DNA from: Odontesthes bonariensis
Lineage: Eukaryota > Chordata > Actinopteri > Atheriniformes > Atherinopsidae
Reading direction: 5' to 3'
DNA length: 64,000 nt
NCBI RefSeq assembly: GCF_027942865.1
Contig: NC_134527.1
Location: forward strand, 5,124,976 to 5,188,975
Positions 15,833 to 27,175 of the stretch are shown one piece after another. A program made the translations under genes and the position numbers. Every line of letters starts with the position of its first letter. Positions within the stretch are counted from its first letter, which is position 1. Under the pieces are notes generated by a model that saw nothing but the letters and a program-made list of their open reading frames with translations, had not been told where the DNA came from and searched no databases.

Positions 15833-18800
15833 TCATATTCTCTGGATCTTGTCAGCAACTACCATGGGGTTTTCTTTGCGAATCTTGGCGGCGGCTTCAG
15901 ATTTGTAGTCGTACGGACAGTTGTGCTTATCAGAGTAACGGTGAATTCCACAGAAAAGGTTCCCACAGCGACAGTCGAAACCTGAAATGCCAAAACAGAG
16001 GATAGAGTGGTGTCAAAAGTGAAAGCTAATCTTTTTTGTGTTGGTATTCAATCTGGCGTTACGCAACGACGAGTTCTATTCAAGCGCAAGCAACCCGCTG
16101 CTCTACGGCGGCCAGCGAGATGCGTCATCGCTTTCACCCAGAGATCTAACCCGTTGAGTTCTGCAGGATGGTTTCAGCTGAAACTTTCCATAGAAATGAG
16201 CTGCTCCTCCAGAAAGAAATGACTGAAACGGATCACGTGACCGACTTGTTTATATGTACCGCTCTCAGTTTCCTGAGTCAGCTGCAAAACCCGGAGCCCA
16301 AAACACTTGTAAAACGTGACAGCAGCAGCATGGTGTATGAACTACGAAGAAGACGCTAATTGACAGCTAACTGTTAGCTGCAGACTGATGCAGACATAAG
16401 AGCCAAACGTTAGCCAACTGTTTAGCCAAACGTTAGCCAACTGCTTAGCCAAACGTTAGCCAACTGTTTAGCCAAACGTTAGCCAACTGTTTAGCCAAAC
16501 GTTAGCCAACTGTTTAGCCAAACGTTAGCCAACTGTTTAGCCAAACGTTAGCCAACTGTTTAGCCAAACGTTAGCCAACTGTTTAGCCAAACGTTAGCCA
16601 ACTCAGAGCCAAACGTTAGCCAACTCAGAGCCAAACGTTAGCCAACTCAGAGCCAATCGTTAGCCAACTCAGAGCCAATCGTTAGCCAACTCAGAGCCAA
16701 TCGTTAGCCAACTCAGAGCCAAACGTTAGCCAACTGTTTAGCCAAACGTTAGCCAACTGTTTAGCCAAACGTTAGCCAACTGTTTAGCCAAACGTTAGCC
16801 AACTCAGAGCCAAACGTTAGCCAACTCAGAGCCAATCGTTAGCCAACTCAGAGCCAATCGTTAGCCAACTCAGAGCCAATCGTTAGCCAACTCAGAGCCA
16901 AACGTTAGCCAACTGTTTAGCCAAACGTTAGCCAACTGTTTAGCCAAACGTTAGCCAACTGTTTAGCCAAACGTTAGCCAACTCAGAGCCAAACGTTAGC
17001 CAACTCAGAGCCAATCGTTAGCCAACTCAGAGCCAATCGTTAGCCAACTCAGAGCCAATCGTTAGCCAACTCAGAGCCAAACGTTAGCCAACTCAGAGCC
17101 AAACGTTAGCCAACTCAGAGCCAAACGTTAGCCAACTCAGAGCCAAACGTTAGCCAACTCAGAGCCAAACGTTAGCCAACTCAGAGCCAAACGTTAGCCA
17201 ACTCAGAGCCAAACGTTAGCCAAACGTCAGAGCCAAACGTTAGCCAAACGTCAGAGCCAAACGTTAGCCAAACGTCAGCCAAACGTTAGCCAACCGAGAG
17301 CCAACTGTTAGCTTTTATGTCTGCATCAGTCATACGGTTAAGACCAGAAGAAGAAGAAAAAATGTGGTACACTAAATATTAGTTGAAGTGGAACTTCTGG
17401 AGCTCTTACCTGTAAGGCCAAGCTTTTTGCGACACATAGAGCAACGGTTCTTCTTGGGTTTTGGGGGCTCTGGGTCTTTGACCTCCTCACTGCCAGCAGT
17501 GGAGGGACTGGAGACTGAGAAAGTGGGCTGACTCACCACTGGGGACACACCAGGAAAATTGTACATTTGCCTTCCTTTTCTAAAATTAAATGGACTGATT
17601 TAAAATGATCCGTCGGAAAAATTGTTTTTAACCAACTTAATGCATTTAATCATCAGTAAAACCATGGCACCGAGGTCCCAAAACATCTTCTTTATATGTC
17701 AAAGAATGGAGACATTCTGGTTTTGTTACACTACACGGGCTGCACCCGAATAAACTAATAACTCAATCTACATCGGTAAATAAGTCCATTTTAGCCCACC
17801 TGGCTCTGTGATTTCTACTTTGCTCCCCGATGCTCCTTTCTCCTCCGAGGAAATACTCATTTCAGTCATCTGTTGTGTGACGGAGGCGGCACTTGAAATC
17901 CCACTGTGAGGAATAAAAGGAAAGAGATGACTAAGCAAGAACATTTAAAGGAATAATTCACTCCTGAATGACTGTATTCCACACCCAAACTTCTTCCCAC
18001 AGAATGAGAACAACGGCATCTTACAGCGCAATTTCTGCTGATAAATATTTTCATTCATTGCTATTCAAGTTCCAACAGAAGGCCTGTCAGCTGCTGTGTG
18101 GTCTTAGCTCTATGAAGCTATTTTAGGTCAGGCAAAGAGGAGCTGAAAATGGGTCTAAAAGACTGCATCTTGACCAGGGCTGTGTTCGAAACCGCATACT
18201 TTTTAAAAAATACATAAATATATATATTTTTTTAAATTAATTAGACACTTATTATTATTAGTTAGTAGTATTTTTATTAGAATTGGTATTATTATTGTTG
18301 TTGTTAATATACAATCATTGTAAATATTAACAACATTTGAAACATTTTCAGGCGAGAAAGTAGTCGTTTAGATCCCACGAATTCGGTGCTACTAAAGCTA
18401 GCCGCAGTGAGCAACGCACTTCCGGTTATTTTCACAAAATAAAATACCCGTTGCCTTTTATCACAGGGAAAGCCGTTACGGTACAATTGGTGCTTTTGTT
18501 TTGAAAACAGGAAGTGAACCTACCCTCGTTGTAGCTAGCTTGAAACTGTCGTTTTGACAGGAAATGACGATTGGCAACGTCACGTTACGTTGCATCTTGG
18601 GTAGTTTGAGTATGAGTAGTAACCTCATGATGCATACCCAACATTTCGGAGAATCTAGTATGCATCCGGGAACTTCTCGCTTACTCAAACTCGCATACTA
18701 ACTCAAAAAGTTAGTATGAGTAGTAGGAGAAGTATGCGGTTTCGAACACAGCCCAGGTGTGTTTGTATTAAGTAGAGAAGGACTGATATATTGTGCGTGT

Positions 18801-19504
18801 GAGAGAGCAGGAGGGGTGGACGGCTGAATCGAAGCAATGCAAGTAGCTTTACATAAGTACATTTAATTCATTTGAACCGTAAAAAAAAGTTGGTGCATCC
18901 AAATTTACGCCGCTTCTCGACTGAAATCACAAATATTGTTCATTCACAACATGTTCCCACAAGAGTAAAGATGCTCCGTGTCTTCTAAAGTAATAAAGAG
19001 TGAGTACCACAAACAAATATCCCCAATACTAAATATAGGATAGTGAATCAATCCCAATTTTTTTTTTTTTTACTCTGTGAAAGCCCAGTTATCTGAACTC
19101 AACTCACCTGAAAGCATTTGCAGCATCAGAGGCGGCGGCGGCAGCCTCAGCCGCCACCTCCGCAGCAGCGGCGGCGGCGGCGGCTGCTGCATTATTCAAG
19201 GTGGCCTCCAACCTCTGGATGGCGGAGGCCTCAGGTGTGGAGCCACTGCTGCTGCCTGAGGGAGAACATTAAAACAACAGATCAAAGTCAGATACTGAGG
19301 ACTAAAGTTAGAGCTGCTGCAGACGGAGCAAAAACAAAAGCAGGTCTTACCCACGACACTTAGAGAGCCGACTCCCCCGTTGTTCTGTCTGGATAGGTGC
19401 TCCTTGTGGCAAACAGAGCACATGCCATTGGTCCTGGGGTTGCCATAGAAACCACAGCCAGTGGCACAGAGCATCGGGACTGCCTGATTGGTTTCCTGGG
19501 CCAT
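15833..19504 (-). CDS. zfand5: AN1-type zinc finger protein 5 (A20 + AN1 fingers), 227 aa, 5 coding exons
   Basis: ZFAND5 binds ubiquitin and the 26S proteasome and promotes protein breakdown (family knowledge). Coding exons: 19351-19504, 19108-19255, 17800-17903, 17410-17538, 15833-15981, all GT-AG with matching phases. The A20 finger is at residues 13-32 (C13, C17, C29, C32, in [17 protein letters not shown]). The conserved middle block is [11 protein letters not shown]. The AN1 finger spans about 168-200: C168, C171, C182, C184, C189, H192, H198, C200. The C-terminus reads [19 protein letters not shown], as in vertebrate ZFAND5. Exon 2 encodes unusual alanine runs (10 Ala at residues 74-83, then 5 at 89-93). 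The usual vertebrate Phe after the first AN1 cysteine is Ser here. ZFAND6 is the nearest alternative, but the middle and C-terminus favour ZFAND5. Confidence 0.95.
16384..17330. repeat. Minisatellite (22/23-bp units) with 179-bp higher-order repeat, bounded by 15-bp inverted repeats (zfand5 intron)
   Basis: About 40 units run from about 16405 to 17300. Three main types share GTTAGCCAACT: A (23 bp, GTTTAGCCAAACG start), B (22 bp, CAGAGCCAAACG start) and C (22 bp, CAGAGCCAATCG start). The order B-C-C-C-B-A-A-A repeats with a period of exactly 179 bp around 16621, 16800 and 16979. Perfect inverted 15-mers ACTGATGCAGACATA lie at 16384-16398 and, reversed, at 17316-17330. The array lies in the intron between exons 17410-17538 and 15833-15981. 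Confidence 0.92.
18178..18754. mobile_element. PIF/Harbinger-like MITE, copy 2, CAG target duplication (zfand5 intron)
   Basis: Inverted ends GGCTGTGTTCGAAACCGCAT and its reverse complement are flanked by CAG on both sides (18175-18177, 18755-18757). A 3-bp CWG duplication is typical of PIF/Harbinger insertions. An AT-rich stretch at about 18200-18310 looks like secondary change near the left end. The open frame 18476-18688 is carried by the repeat, since it also occurs in the 13.6-kb copy. Confidence 0.75.
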
Positions 19505-20325
19505 AGCAATGTCTGCCACCTGCTGAGTTAACCTGGAGACGAAACAAAGGCACACACTGTTGAGCAAAACCAAAACTCTGCCCCTCACGGTCGCTCGTTT
19601 TTCAAACGCCGATTCAGAAATATCATCAATAAAGATGTTAAACCATGTACACTCAAACTCTGATTCAACTTTACATAACACGCCGATCCAGTAAGGAATC
19701 ACAACATGGCAAATTGATAGTGACAGCTCATAACCGTCTGAAAGTAAAGATTTTCTCATTTGAGCAAGCTTCTAAAAACAGTCGCTGACAGATGCAACTC
19801 TAATCGGGCAGTAATTAATTTGTGTCTTCCTGTGATCCTGCATTACTCAATATTTATCAAAACTTCACCGACGCGAGGTGTTAAAAGCTCCAGTTTCACC
19901 TGAACTGCTACTTAAACATTTGTAGTCAGCGCTCAGTCAGTAAAATCCACCCTCCCACAGATTAGCTATTTTGGATCTCACATTTCTCATGAGCTGAAAA
20001 GACTGTCGGCACAAGACTTGAATGTTAGTCACAAGTTTGTCACAGTCGGGGGAGTGAGTTTGGTTTAAGGTGGTATCCATTGAGTGATGCACATTCTTTC
20101 TTCATGGAGGACAGATTAATTAAAGCAAAGGTTTTTCTAAATGGGGAGCTTTCTAAAACCATATTAAAACTCATCTCTTAACAGTACTGAAAGTCAGGTT
20201 CTCTGTTTTTTAAAGAAAAAATTCAATGTTACTGGTATGATTAATCTAAATCAGGACTTTAAAGAAAGTATTGGAACAAAGCTCCTGCTATTAAAGCTAA
20301 TGATCACAAAAATCATCATGACTAG

Positions 20326-20777
20326 TAGAGGTGGGACGATATGCTTTGGTCACAATTCAATTGTATCACGCTGCTTGATAATTGGGATTTGATATAATCA
20401 GTAATTGCAATTTTCTTCCTCCTTAAAAAACAAACAAGTTGAATCATACACTTCTAGAATGAATGTTGTTCCCATAAACAACGTAAATCAGTCTGTGTCA
20501 GTCAAGCAGCCGACATTTATTTCAACTGAGACAAAAAGAGGCATTATTTAAAAAAGTTTACAGTTACAAAATGAATTGAAATGTCCACACAGCACAAATG
20601 TGGGCTAGTTTTAACATAACTTAATGTAATTAATTGGTGAAGTTTTTCTGGACAAGGATATGACGTAATATAAACGATTCAGGGGTGAAAAATTGTTTTT
20701 TTAAAACCATCCCATTTAAAAAAAAATTAATAAAAATGAATGATATGTACATGAATAGATTATTTCGCCTGCCCCTA
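20326..20777. mobile_element. hAT-type MITE with 8-bp target duplication (zfand5 intron 1)
   Basis: The left end TAGAGGTGGGACGAT and the right end TTCGCCTGCCCCTA are imperfect inverted repeats. The flanks ATGACTAG (20318-20325) and ATGACGAG (20778-20785) agree at 7 of 8 bases, fitting the 8-bp target duplication of hAT transposons. No coding sequence is present. Confidence 0.72.
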
Positions 20778-23483
20778 ATGACGAGCATTTCTACAAGAGG
20801 CTGTGAGGAGCTTCTTTGACGGAGACGTAAAAAATGTTTAAGTTCAGAGTTGGAACTAGTAGGAAAACTTAAAAAAAAAGTTCCCGTTCTTCCACCTCTT
20901 ACTAAAATGTCAACATACCAGCAGCCAATGTTCTCATTTGTGCCGGCATGACTCCGTGCAGCTCACATGTACCAGAGTATGACAGCTTTCCGCTGTCACA
21001 GGAGTGTAACGTGATCTTAAAGTCACACACTCACGCGTTACCTAAATGGAGTAAAGCTTCGAATAAGTCTATTTACAGACGACCTCCAGACTATTCCAGT
21101 TCGGCATCATGCCAAAAAAATCTGGATCCTCGTCAGTAATTCCTCAAAAGACACCACGAGCCTTCTGAACGACGTCAGAAATACAGTACAGAGCGTTCTG
21201 TTTGATGACACCCGTTCCCTTCAGTTGCTGTTTACACGTCTACTTCACAGCTGGAGGTTTTTCTAGTTGTTCAACTCGACATTCGAGGAAGGAGGTGTGT
21301 GCAACATGGAGAAAAACACATGCATGATGCAAGAAGTATTCAGTGGAAACGTATTCGATTATGCTACTCGTTTCCCCAACAGTGAGGAACACGTGAAAAG
21401 CAACACACCAGTCAGCAGAAAAGAGAATGAAACAGGAACATCTACCGGCTCCGTCACTTACAGTAAATGTTTTGGGGATTTGCTGCTACGTAAACACATC
21501 GTTTCATCATCTTCTGGATATTTTACAAAGCGCCACTCCTCCAGAACATCTCCAGAGCGTTTCAGGATGGTGGGATGTGTGTGAATTGTTTAGCTTAGAT
21601 GGCCAGTTTTGATCCCTGTTAAACCAGCTTTATAGTTTCCATAGATCTGCTAAGTAACTGGGACCTTCAGCTACGCCCAAAAGTTGGATAACACCAAATT
21701 TCACCACAAAAACCAGCATTCTTGCAGTTCCTCTCCTTGTCTGGGGTGTTTTTGTGGCACCTTCAGAACCGATCGTTGACCCAAGCGCGTCCGTAGTTTG
21801 CGTGCAAGCAGTAGGGATAGCGCACAAAATTCTGGGCAGTATTAGGGCCGCAGCAGAAGGACCCCGTGGATCCTTAGGGCACACATTTTGCTCAAGAGAG
21901 AAGACAGAAACCATGAAGTGACCTTTAAGTTGGTTAACTTGTTCGGAGTGTGAAAAGAAAAATGCTAAATTGCAAGTTGCAGTAGATCTAAAGTGCTAAA
22001 AAACAACAACAACTCTAGACTAACTCATGGGAATACACTTAAACACCAGTTCATCAGAAGAAAATCAATGCAGATTAATAAAACAGTTATTTAACACAAG
22101 GTGTTTTCTGTTTTTACAGCCTGGCCACACTGATTGAAATGGGAGTGTTCAAAACACTACAGGACAACAAGGGACAGGCTCCAAAAATACACACAGCATG
22201 TTTATTTCTACATGTTGTTGTAAACAAAACGAGTTACTTTCACAATCACGAAGGCTTATTGCAGGACTGGAGTGTCCAACCTCATTAATCTCTGCTCAGT
22301 GTTCCAGTGTACATATAAAAATTGTCAAATGGCCCCACTCTTTTTCCCCATTGGTGTAAGTATGAATAAGATTGGTTGTCCTAGATTCCTTAATCCCAAC
22401 ACCAGTAGATTACAAGTATATAGCTCCAGGACAAAAGCCAGTATCCCTCCTCTGACCCACAACCATACTAGTTTCTACCCCACTAACGCAGAACTAGCTT
22501 ACACCACATTACAGAGACTCAAAGCCGAATACAAATCGAGCTATTACGACATTCTTAATAAAAGGACAGCCAAGCAAACAATATTACTTGCCTCGACTAG
22601 AATCCCCAATTGCTTCCTGGCCCATTACCCGGCCCACAGCCGTGTTAAATCTACAGATCCACTGAGTCATGCTAGCAAGCTAGTGGTGCTAACGCACAGA
22701 ACCACATCACACTGAACTGGTTAGCTCTGGGGGCTACTACGCGTCAGCAGTCTTAGAAAAGTTTGCCATGATGTTTCAAATAGAGTCTCAAATACAGACA
22801 GATTAAAGATAATCCTTGCCATTTAGTTCAAATTGTGTGCAAGCTTCCGATAGTTAGCCATAGCAGTCGTTAGAGATCGTCTATTATGTTAGCTTAGCAT
22901 GCTAAAGGTTTTCTACAACTGTTAGCTTTAGGGTATGCTTTGTTTGTCCTTTGTTTTTCACCCAAAGCACAGATGAACTGCATATTTTTTACAATTAAGG
23001 CAACTTAAAGTATCATTATCGTAAATGGCTGTGTAAGTAAAAGCCACCCAGTCGGCACAAATAATCGCCAAATTAGTAAAAAAAAAAGTTAGCCAACAAC
23101 TTACAGTAAACTTGGGCAAAGCTAACAGCTACCAAACGAAGCTGCTAGCAGATTAACATTAGCCAGTGTAAATATATATGGTCTTCTCCCTTTAGTCAAT
23201 GGAAAATGTGTTTAAATTGTCATGTTCTGTAGTTTAAAAACCATCTTGGAGCGATATGAGGAGATTTCACGGAAAACCTCCCCAAAAAAAAAAAAAAAAA
23301 AAAAGTAAAAGTTTTCAGCGACACGTGTTTGTTAACCAAACATTTCCTGCTCGTACAAGTGAACAAAACCTTCACAACGTCGAATATATTTTGCTTTGGG
23401 AGAATCTTAAATCGTTTGAGGTGCTGTTTTCCTGTACGTTAACCTGAGCTGGAAATGGTTTAAACTAGGTCGCGTCAACTTAC
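20778..23483. other. Remainder of zfand5 first intron; no exon recognised
   Basis: This is non-coding DNA between the 5' non-coding exon and the first coding exon. Around 22.7-23.2 kb it carries scattered GTTAGC motifs, and a poly-A run lies near 23284. Open frames of up to 147 codons (22272-22715) show no recognisable domain. Confidence 0.45.
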
Positions 23484-23740
23484 CTGAAATGTCAGAGAAG
23501 CTTTTTCTTCTGGCTGAGTTGTTTCGACTGATGACGAAATGACCAAAATTAATGTTGGAACTCACAAACTAGGGCCGTCTAGGTTAGCCGCAGGTTGTAC
23601 TTTTCTTATCGGTCTCTTCTTCTCTTCCAGCTTTTTGGAGAAACACAGTGATCCGATTTTCGTGGACGACGACGTCCTCTGACGCGCTTGTGGTGGCATC
23701 TGTTTTATTTTACGTGCTGCGTTTTACCTCCACTCCACTT
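23484..23740 (-). other. zfand5: zfand5 5' non-coding exon (approximate)
   Basis: A strong donor site (CAG|GTAAGTTGAC on the minus strand) sits at 23483/23484, preceded by sequence rich in purines and CpG that has no good start codon in frame. The next acceptor would be the CTCAG just upstream of the coding ATG at 19502-19504. The outer boundary is a guess from promoter motifs. Confidence 0.5.
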
Positions 23741-23754
23741 CCGGGATACGTCAC
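23737..23754 (-). promoter_or_regulatory. Putative zfand5 core promoter: ETS and CRE-like sites
   Basis: ACTTCCGG (23737-23744; CCGGAAGT on the minus strand) matches an ETS-family site. TACGTCA (23747-23753; TGACGTA on the minus strand) resembles a CRE. The pair is common in TATA-less housekeeping promoters and lies just upstream of the presumed first exon. Function is inferred. Confidence 0.45.
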
Positions 23755-23769
23755 GGAAACTGTGATTTT

Positions 23770-24425
23770 TTTTTTTTTAACTTTATTTATCTTCACAATA
23801 TCACAGAAACAGTAGTCATGAAAGAAATAGTGTACAGTAATGAACAAAGGACATAAAATGAAAGAAGAACATTGTTAAAAAAATACAACGATAGAAAACT
23901 GTTAAAACAGAAGAGAGAAAAAAAATGAAAAAAAATTACACAATACGAGTTACAAAAATAAGTTATAGTCTTTCCAAATACTTATTGTTTTTATAGCCTT
24001 TTTGTTAATCGAATTCGAGATTGAGTCAAGATACAATTTTACATCTATTTACGAAGAGGTCAAAAAGTGGTTTCCTGTGCATTATTTTACTTTTATGAAT
24101 ATGAAATTTAGCAAGCAACAATATTAGATTGATAAGGTATGTGGGAGAGGAATCTTTCGCCTTGAAATCTGTGATACCAAACAAAAAATTTTCAAAGAAA
24201 AGAAGGAAATCTGGTTGGATTTAGTTGGATATCAGAGCAACAATGTCTTTCCAGAACTTCTTCGAGCATGTACAGTTCCAAAACAGATGAGCAGATGTTT
24301 CTGGGTAAAGCTTACAAAAAGAACAGGAAACATCAATATCAGCTCTATATTTCTGAAGAAAGTGCTTAATTGGATGAAAATTTATGACTCAATTTAAAAG
24401 AGACTTCTTTGACTTTATTAGTGAG
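23770..24425 (-). mobile_element. L1-type LINE, 3' end of ORF2, frameshifted
   Basis: On the minus strand the tail of an L1-like ORF2 can be read: KHFLQKYRADIDVSCSFC, then ETSAHLFWNC and KKFWKDIVALISN before a stop. The CxxC...ET..HLFW pattern is the familiar C-terminal zinc knuckle of fish L1 elements. Upstream, LTNKVKEVSFKLSHKF continues in another frame, so there is a one-base shift near 24380. It is 5'-truncated, as most LINE copies are, and ends beside the zfand5 promoter. Confidence 0.78.
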
Positions 24426-25084
24426 AAAAAAACTTGTGTGGGAGATTGAAAGGCAGGAGTGCTGGAGTACAGCCACTAAAGATTACAAGGCATTGCAAAA
24501 CACCAAAGCTTCTTTTCCGCGGTGCAGTTATCTGACGATGAGCTGTTTGTCTCTTGGAGTCAGAGAGACGTGTTGCTTTTAAATTAATTAAAGGAATTCT
24601 GACCTGTAGTTCATTCTTTCTGCTCTTTTTCAGCATATCAAACCGTAATATCTGGGAATGTTATTGCACGGGGTCAAGGGCTAAATGTTCAGTGGCCTTA
24701 ACCCTCCTGTTGTCTTGTGGGTAAAAAGTGAGCCACTACCATGTTTAGCTGTAGAAAAAATACCTTAAACTATCTTTTTCCAACTCGAAGTTTTATGACT
24801 TTTCCTAAAGGGACCCCATCATTAGAAAGAGTCATACTTTATTTATGTTTATGTTTCCATGTGGGCTGTACACCACAAGGGTACAAAGATTGTCTTTTGG
24901 GTCATTTTTGAGCCGTGAATTATAAAAACATTTAAACACCAGAAAAAAGTTCACTGTTTTTTTCCCTTTCAATATAATAAAGTAAACAGAATGTTAAAAC
25001 CGCACAAGTGTTAAAGAATACAAATGGCTGTCCTAAAGTGTGTTTTTACTGTCTTTTATTGCCCCATCTAGCTCAGAGCTAAAC

Positions 25085-25086
<2 letters not shown>

Positions 25087-25162
<76 letters not shown>

Positions 25163-25163
25163 C
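25087..25163. repeat. (GATA)n microsatellite
   Basis: About 19 uninterrupted GATA units are followed by TACTTTATTGATCCCGAAGG, a fish repeat tail that often follows such arrays. Likely polymorphic. Confidence 0.95.
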
Positions 25164-25589
25164 TTTATTGATCCCGAAGGAAATTCAAGCATCCAGTAGC
25201 AAGACATAATAAAGCAATTCAAATGTTTATACAATTATATACACTTTAAAAACAATCTAAGAATTTGAAAAACTGTTTAAAAATCAGTTTAAAAACCTAA
25301 AGTGACCAGTGAAGTAAGACGAAAGTGAAAGAAGCCTTTCAGACGAGAGGTGAAGCGTCTTCAAGATGCAAGAAGAAGTCTCCAGTTGCGTTTATTCAAG
25401 CTCTCATGATTACCACGACCTGGATGACTGAGAATCTTCTTCAGCTTAATGTTGTATAGTTACTGCGTAACTGTAGTAGGAATGTCATCTTTTTAATTGG
25501 TGTTATACGCTCAGCAAATAGGAGCCTTAAGTGAACCTTATAGGAGCGTTTCCTAATTGTTCCTTAGGATAGAAAACCTAGAGGGAGAG

Positions 25590-26110
25590 CACATGAAATG
25601 TAAATGTAAATGTACTCTATTTATACAGCCCTTTACAGACAATCCTTACGGTGTACCAAAGGGCTTTACAGCAGGTAATAAATAAAGAGAAGAATAAGTA
25701 AAAACAATAAAAGAACAGTGAAAGCAATAAAATACAACAAAATCGATTAAGATAAAATAAGATAATAGTGTCATCATAGAAATAGAATAGAAATAGAATA
25801 GAAAAATACTTTATTTATCCCCCAATGGGGGAAATTCAAATTCGTCAAGTAGCTCAACCTTTTTCTTAAATGTAAATACTACTGGGTATTAAAAGCAATC
25901 CTAAATAAGTAGGTTTTTAGCCTATTTGAAGAGGCCCAGGTCAGAAATAAGACGCAGCTCGGAGGCAGCGATGGAAAAGGCTCGCTCACCCCAGGGTTTG
26001 TATTCTGACCTGGGCACTTCCAGCAGAAACTGATCTGTTGACCTCAGAGCTCTACCAGGACTGTTAAAAGCTCAGATAAATACGACGGGGCGAGGCCGTT
26101 AAGATCTATT
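25590..26110. repeat. LINE 3'-tail-type dispersed repeat with AATAG-rich insertion
   Basis: Phrases such as CCAAAGGGCTTTACAGCAGG and GCTCGCTCACCCCAGGGTTT, and the stretch on aggregated LINE tail sequence up to 26110, resemble the 3' regions of fish L2/CR1-like LINEs. A block at about 25780-25860 (TAGAATAGAAAAATACTTTA then TTTATCCCCC) looks like a separate insertion. Strand and exact family are not settled. Confidence 0.5.
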
Positions 26111-26713
26111 ATTATAATTATTATTATTAATATAGTTAAATAATGAGCTATTTATTTACAAGCAAGCAGACAAGTAGCACTGCCCAGGTCACAAGAACCG
26201 GAATACATTATGTGGGGAAAAAAGGAAACTTTGAAACTAAGTATATGGTCAATGTTTGATAACATTAGACAAAAATAGCTTAATTAGCAACTATAAAGTA
26301 AAATTAATTTACCCAAAGCTCCCGCAAAAGTAAGCAAGAATGGAATATTGGTTGATTAAGGAACTTCGAGTCTAAAATTAATTTGTTTTTTTTATTTCTT
26401 TAGCAGATTTTAAATTCATATACCTCCTGGGATTTAACGAAAGAGCAAGAATATATGTCGCTATACACTAAGTAAGACGTACACTGTTTATATTTTCAAA
26501 TATGTTGGTTGAATGTACAAAATTTTATTGAAAAGAAAACTGGACAGTCAGTACATTTGCAAGAAAAGGACATTTTTCTTTACTTTGAATTTTTTTTTAA
26601 ATTGTTTTGTACAACTTGTTTTATTTTAAAAACAAACTTTATTTTGGAAAAAGTTTTATTTAAATAATATGTTTTTCTTTACAGTGATGCAATTTATATG
26701 CATGATGTTTCTA

Positions 26714-26800
26714 GAATAGAATAGAATAGAATAGAATAGAATAGAATAGAATAGAAGTACTTTATTCATCCCAGCTGGGCAGCGTACAGACAAGTAAAAA
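26714..26800. repeat. (AATAG)n microsatellite with repeat tail
   Basis: About eight AGAAT/ATAGA pentamers precede TACTTTATTCATCCCAGC. The same array-plus-tail arrangement occurs at 25087 with a GATA array. Confidence 0.85.
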
Positions 26801-27026
26801 TAAAAATAAATTTAAAAATTCTATACGTTTCTTTGTACATTTATACTTTTATATATATTTTTTCTTCCCCTGGCTAAATAGTTTTGTTATGTATATAATT
26901 GTTAATAAAATAAAAAATAAATTAAAACTAAGTAAGACGTAACCGGAAAAGGAAGTGGATGGAAAAGAAGCTAAATCACGTGACCAGGGGTTGTCCGGGG
27001 AACGCATCTACCACAGATGCGTGCGG

Positions 27027-27089
27027 CCAATCAGGTGCTCGGAGCATTCGGGGCGCAGCGAATCAGCTTGCAGTGAGCGAGGATTTAAA
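27027..27089 (+). promoter_or_regulatory. Putative ccnb1 promoter: CCAAT box and CHR-like element
   Basis: A CCAAT box (27027-27031) lies about 150 bp before the ATG. A TTTAAA (27084-27089) in the context GCGAGGATTTAAACC resembles the cell-cycle homology region that, with CCAAT boxes bound by NF-Y, drives G2/M-specific cyclin B expression. Spacing is plausible, but the assignment is an inference. Confidence 0.45.
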
Positions 27090-27175
27090 CCAAAACTCTG
27101 AGCTCTCTACAACCAAATCATACCAAACGCCATTACGACTCTTCTGGTGGTTGTTGAAGCGTCGCATATTTTGAA

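Noticed and set aside
16384-17330. CRISPR-like look of regular short repeats
   Set aside because: No unique spacers; units are contiguous variants of one 22/23-bp motif in an animal intron.
22272-22715. 147-codon plus-strand ORF in the zfand5 intron
   Set aside because: No domain and no supporting splice sites; a chance open stretch is more likely.
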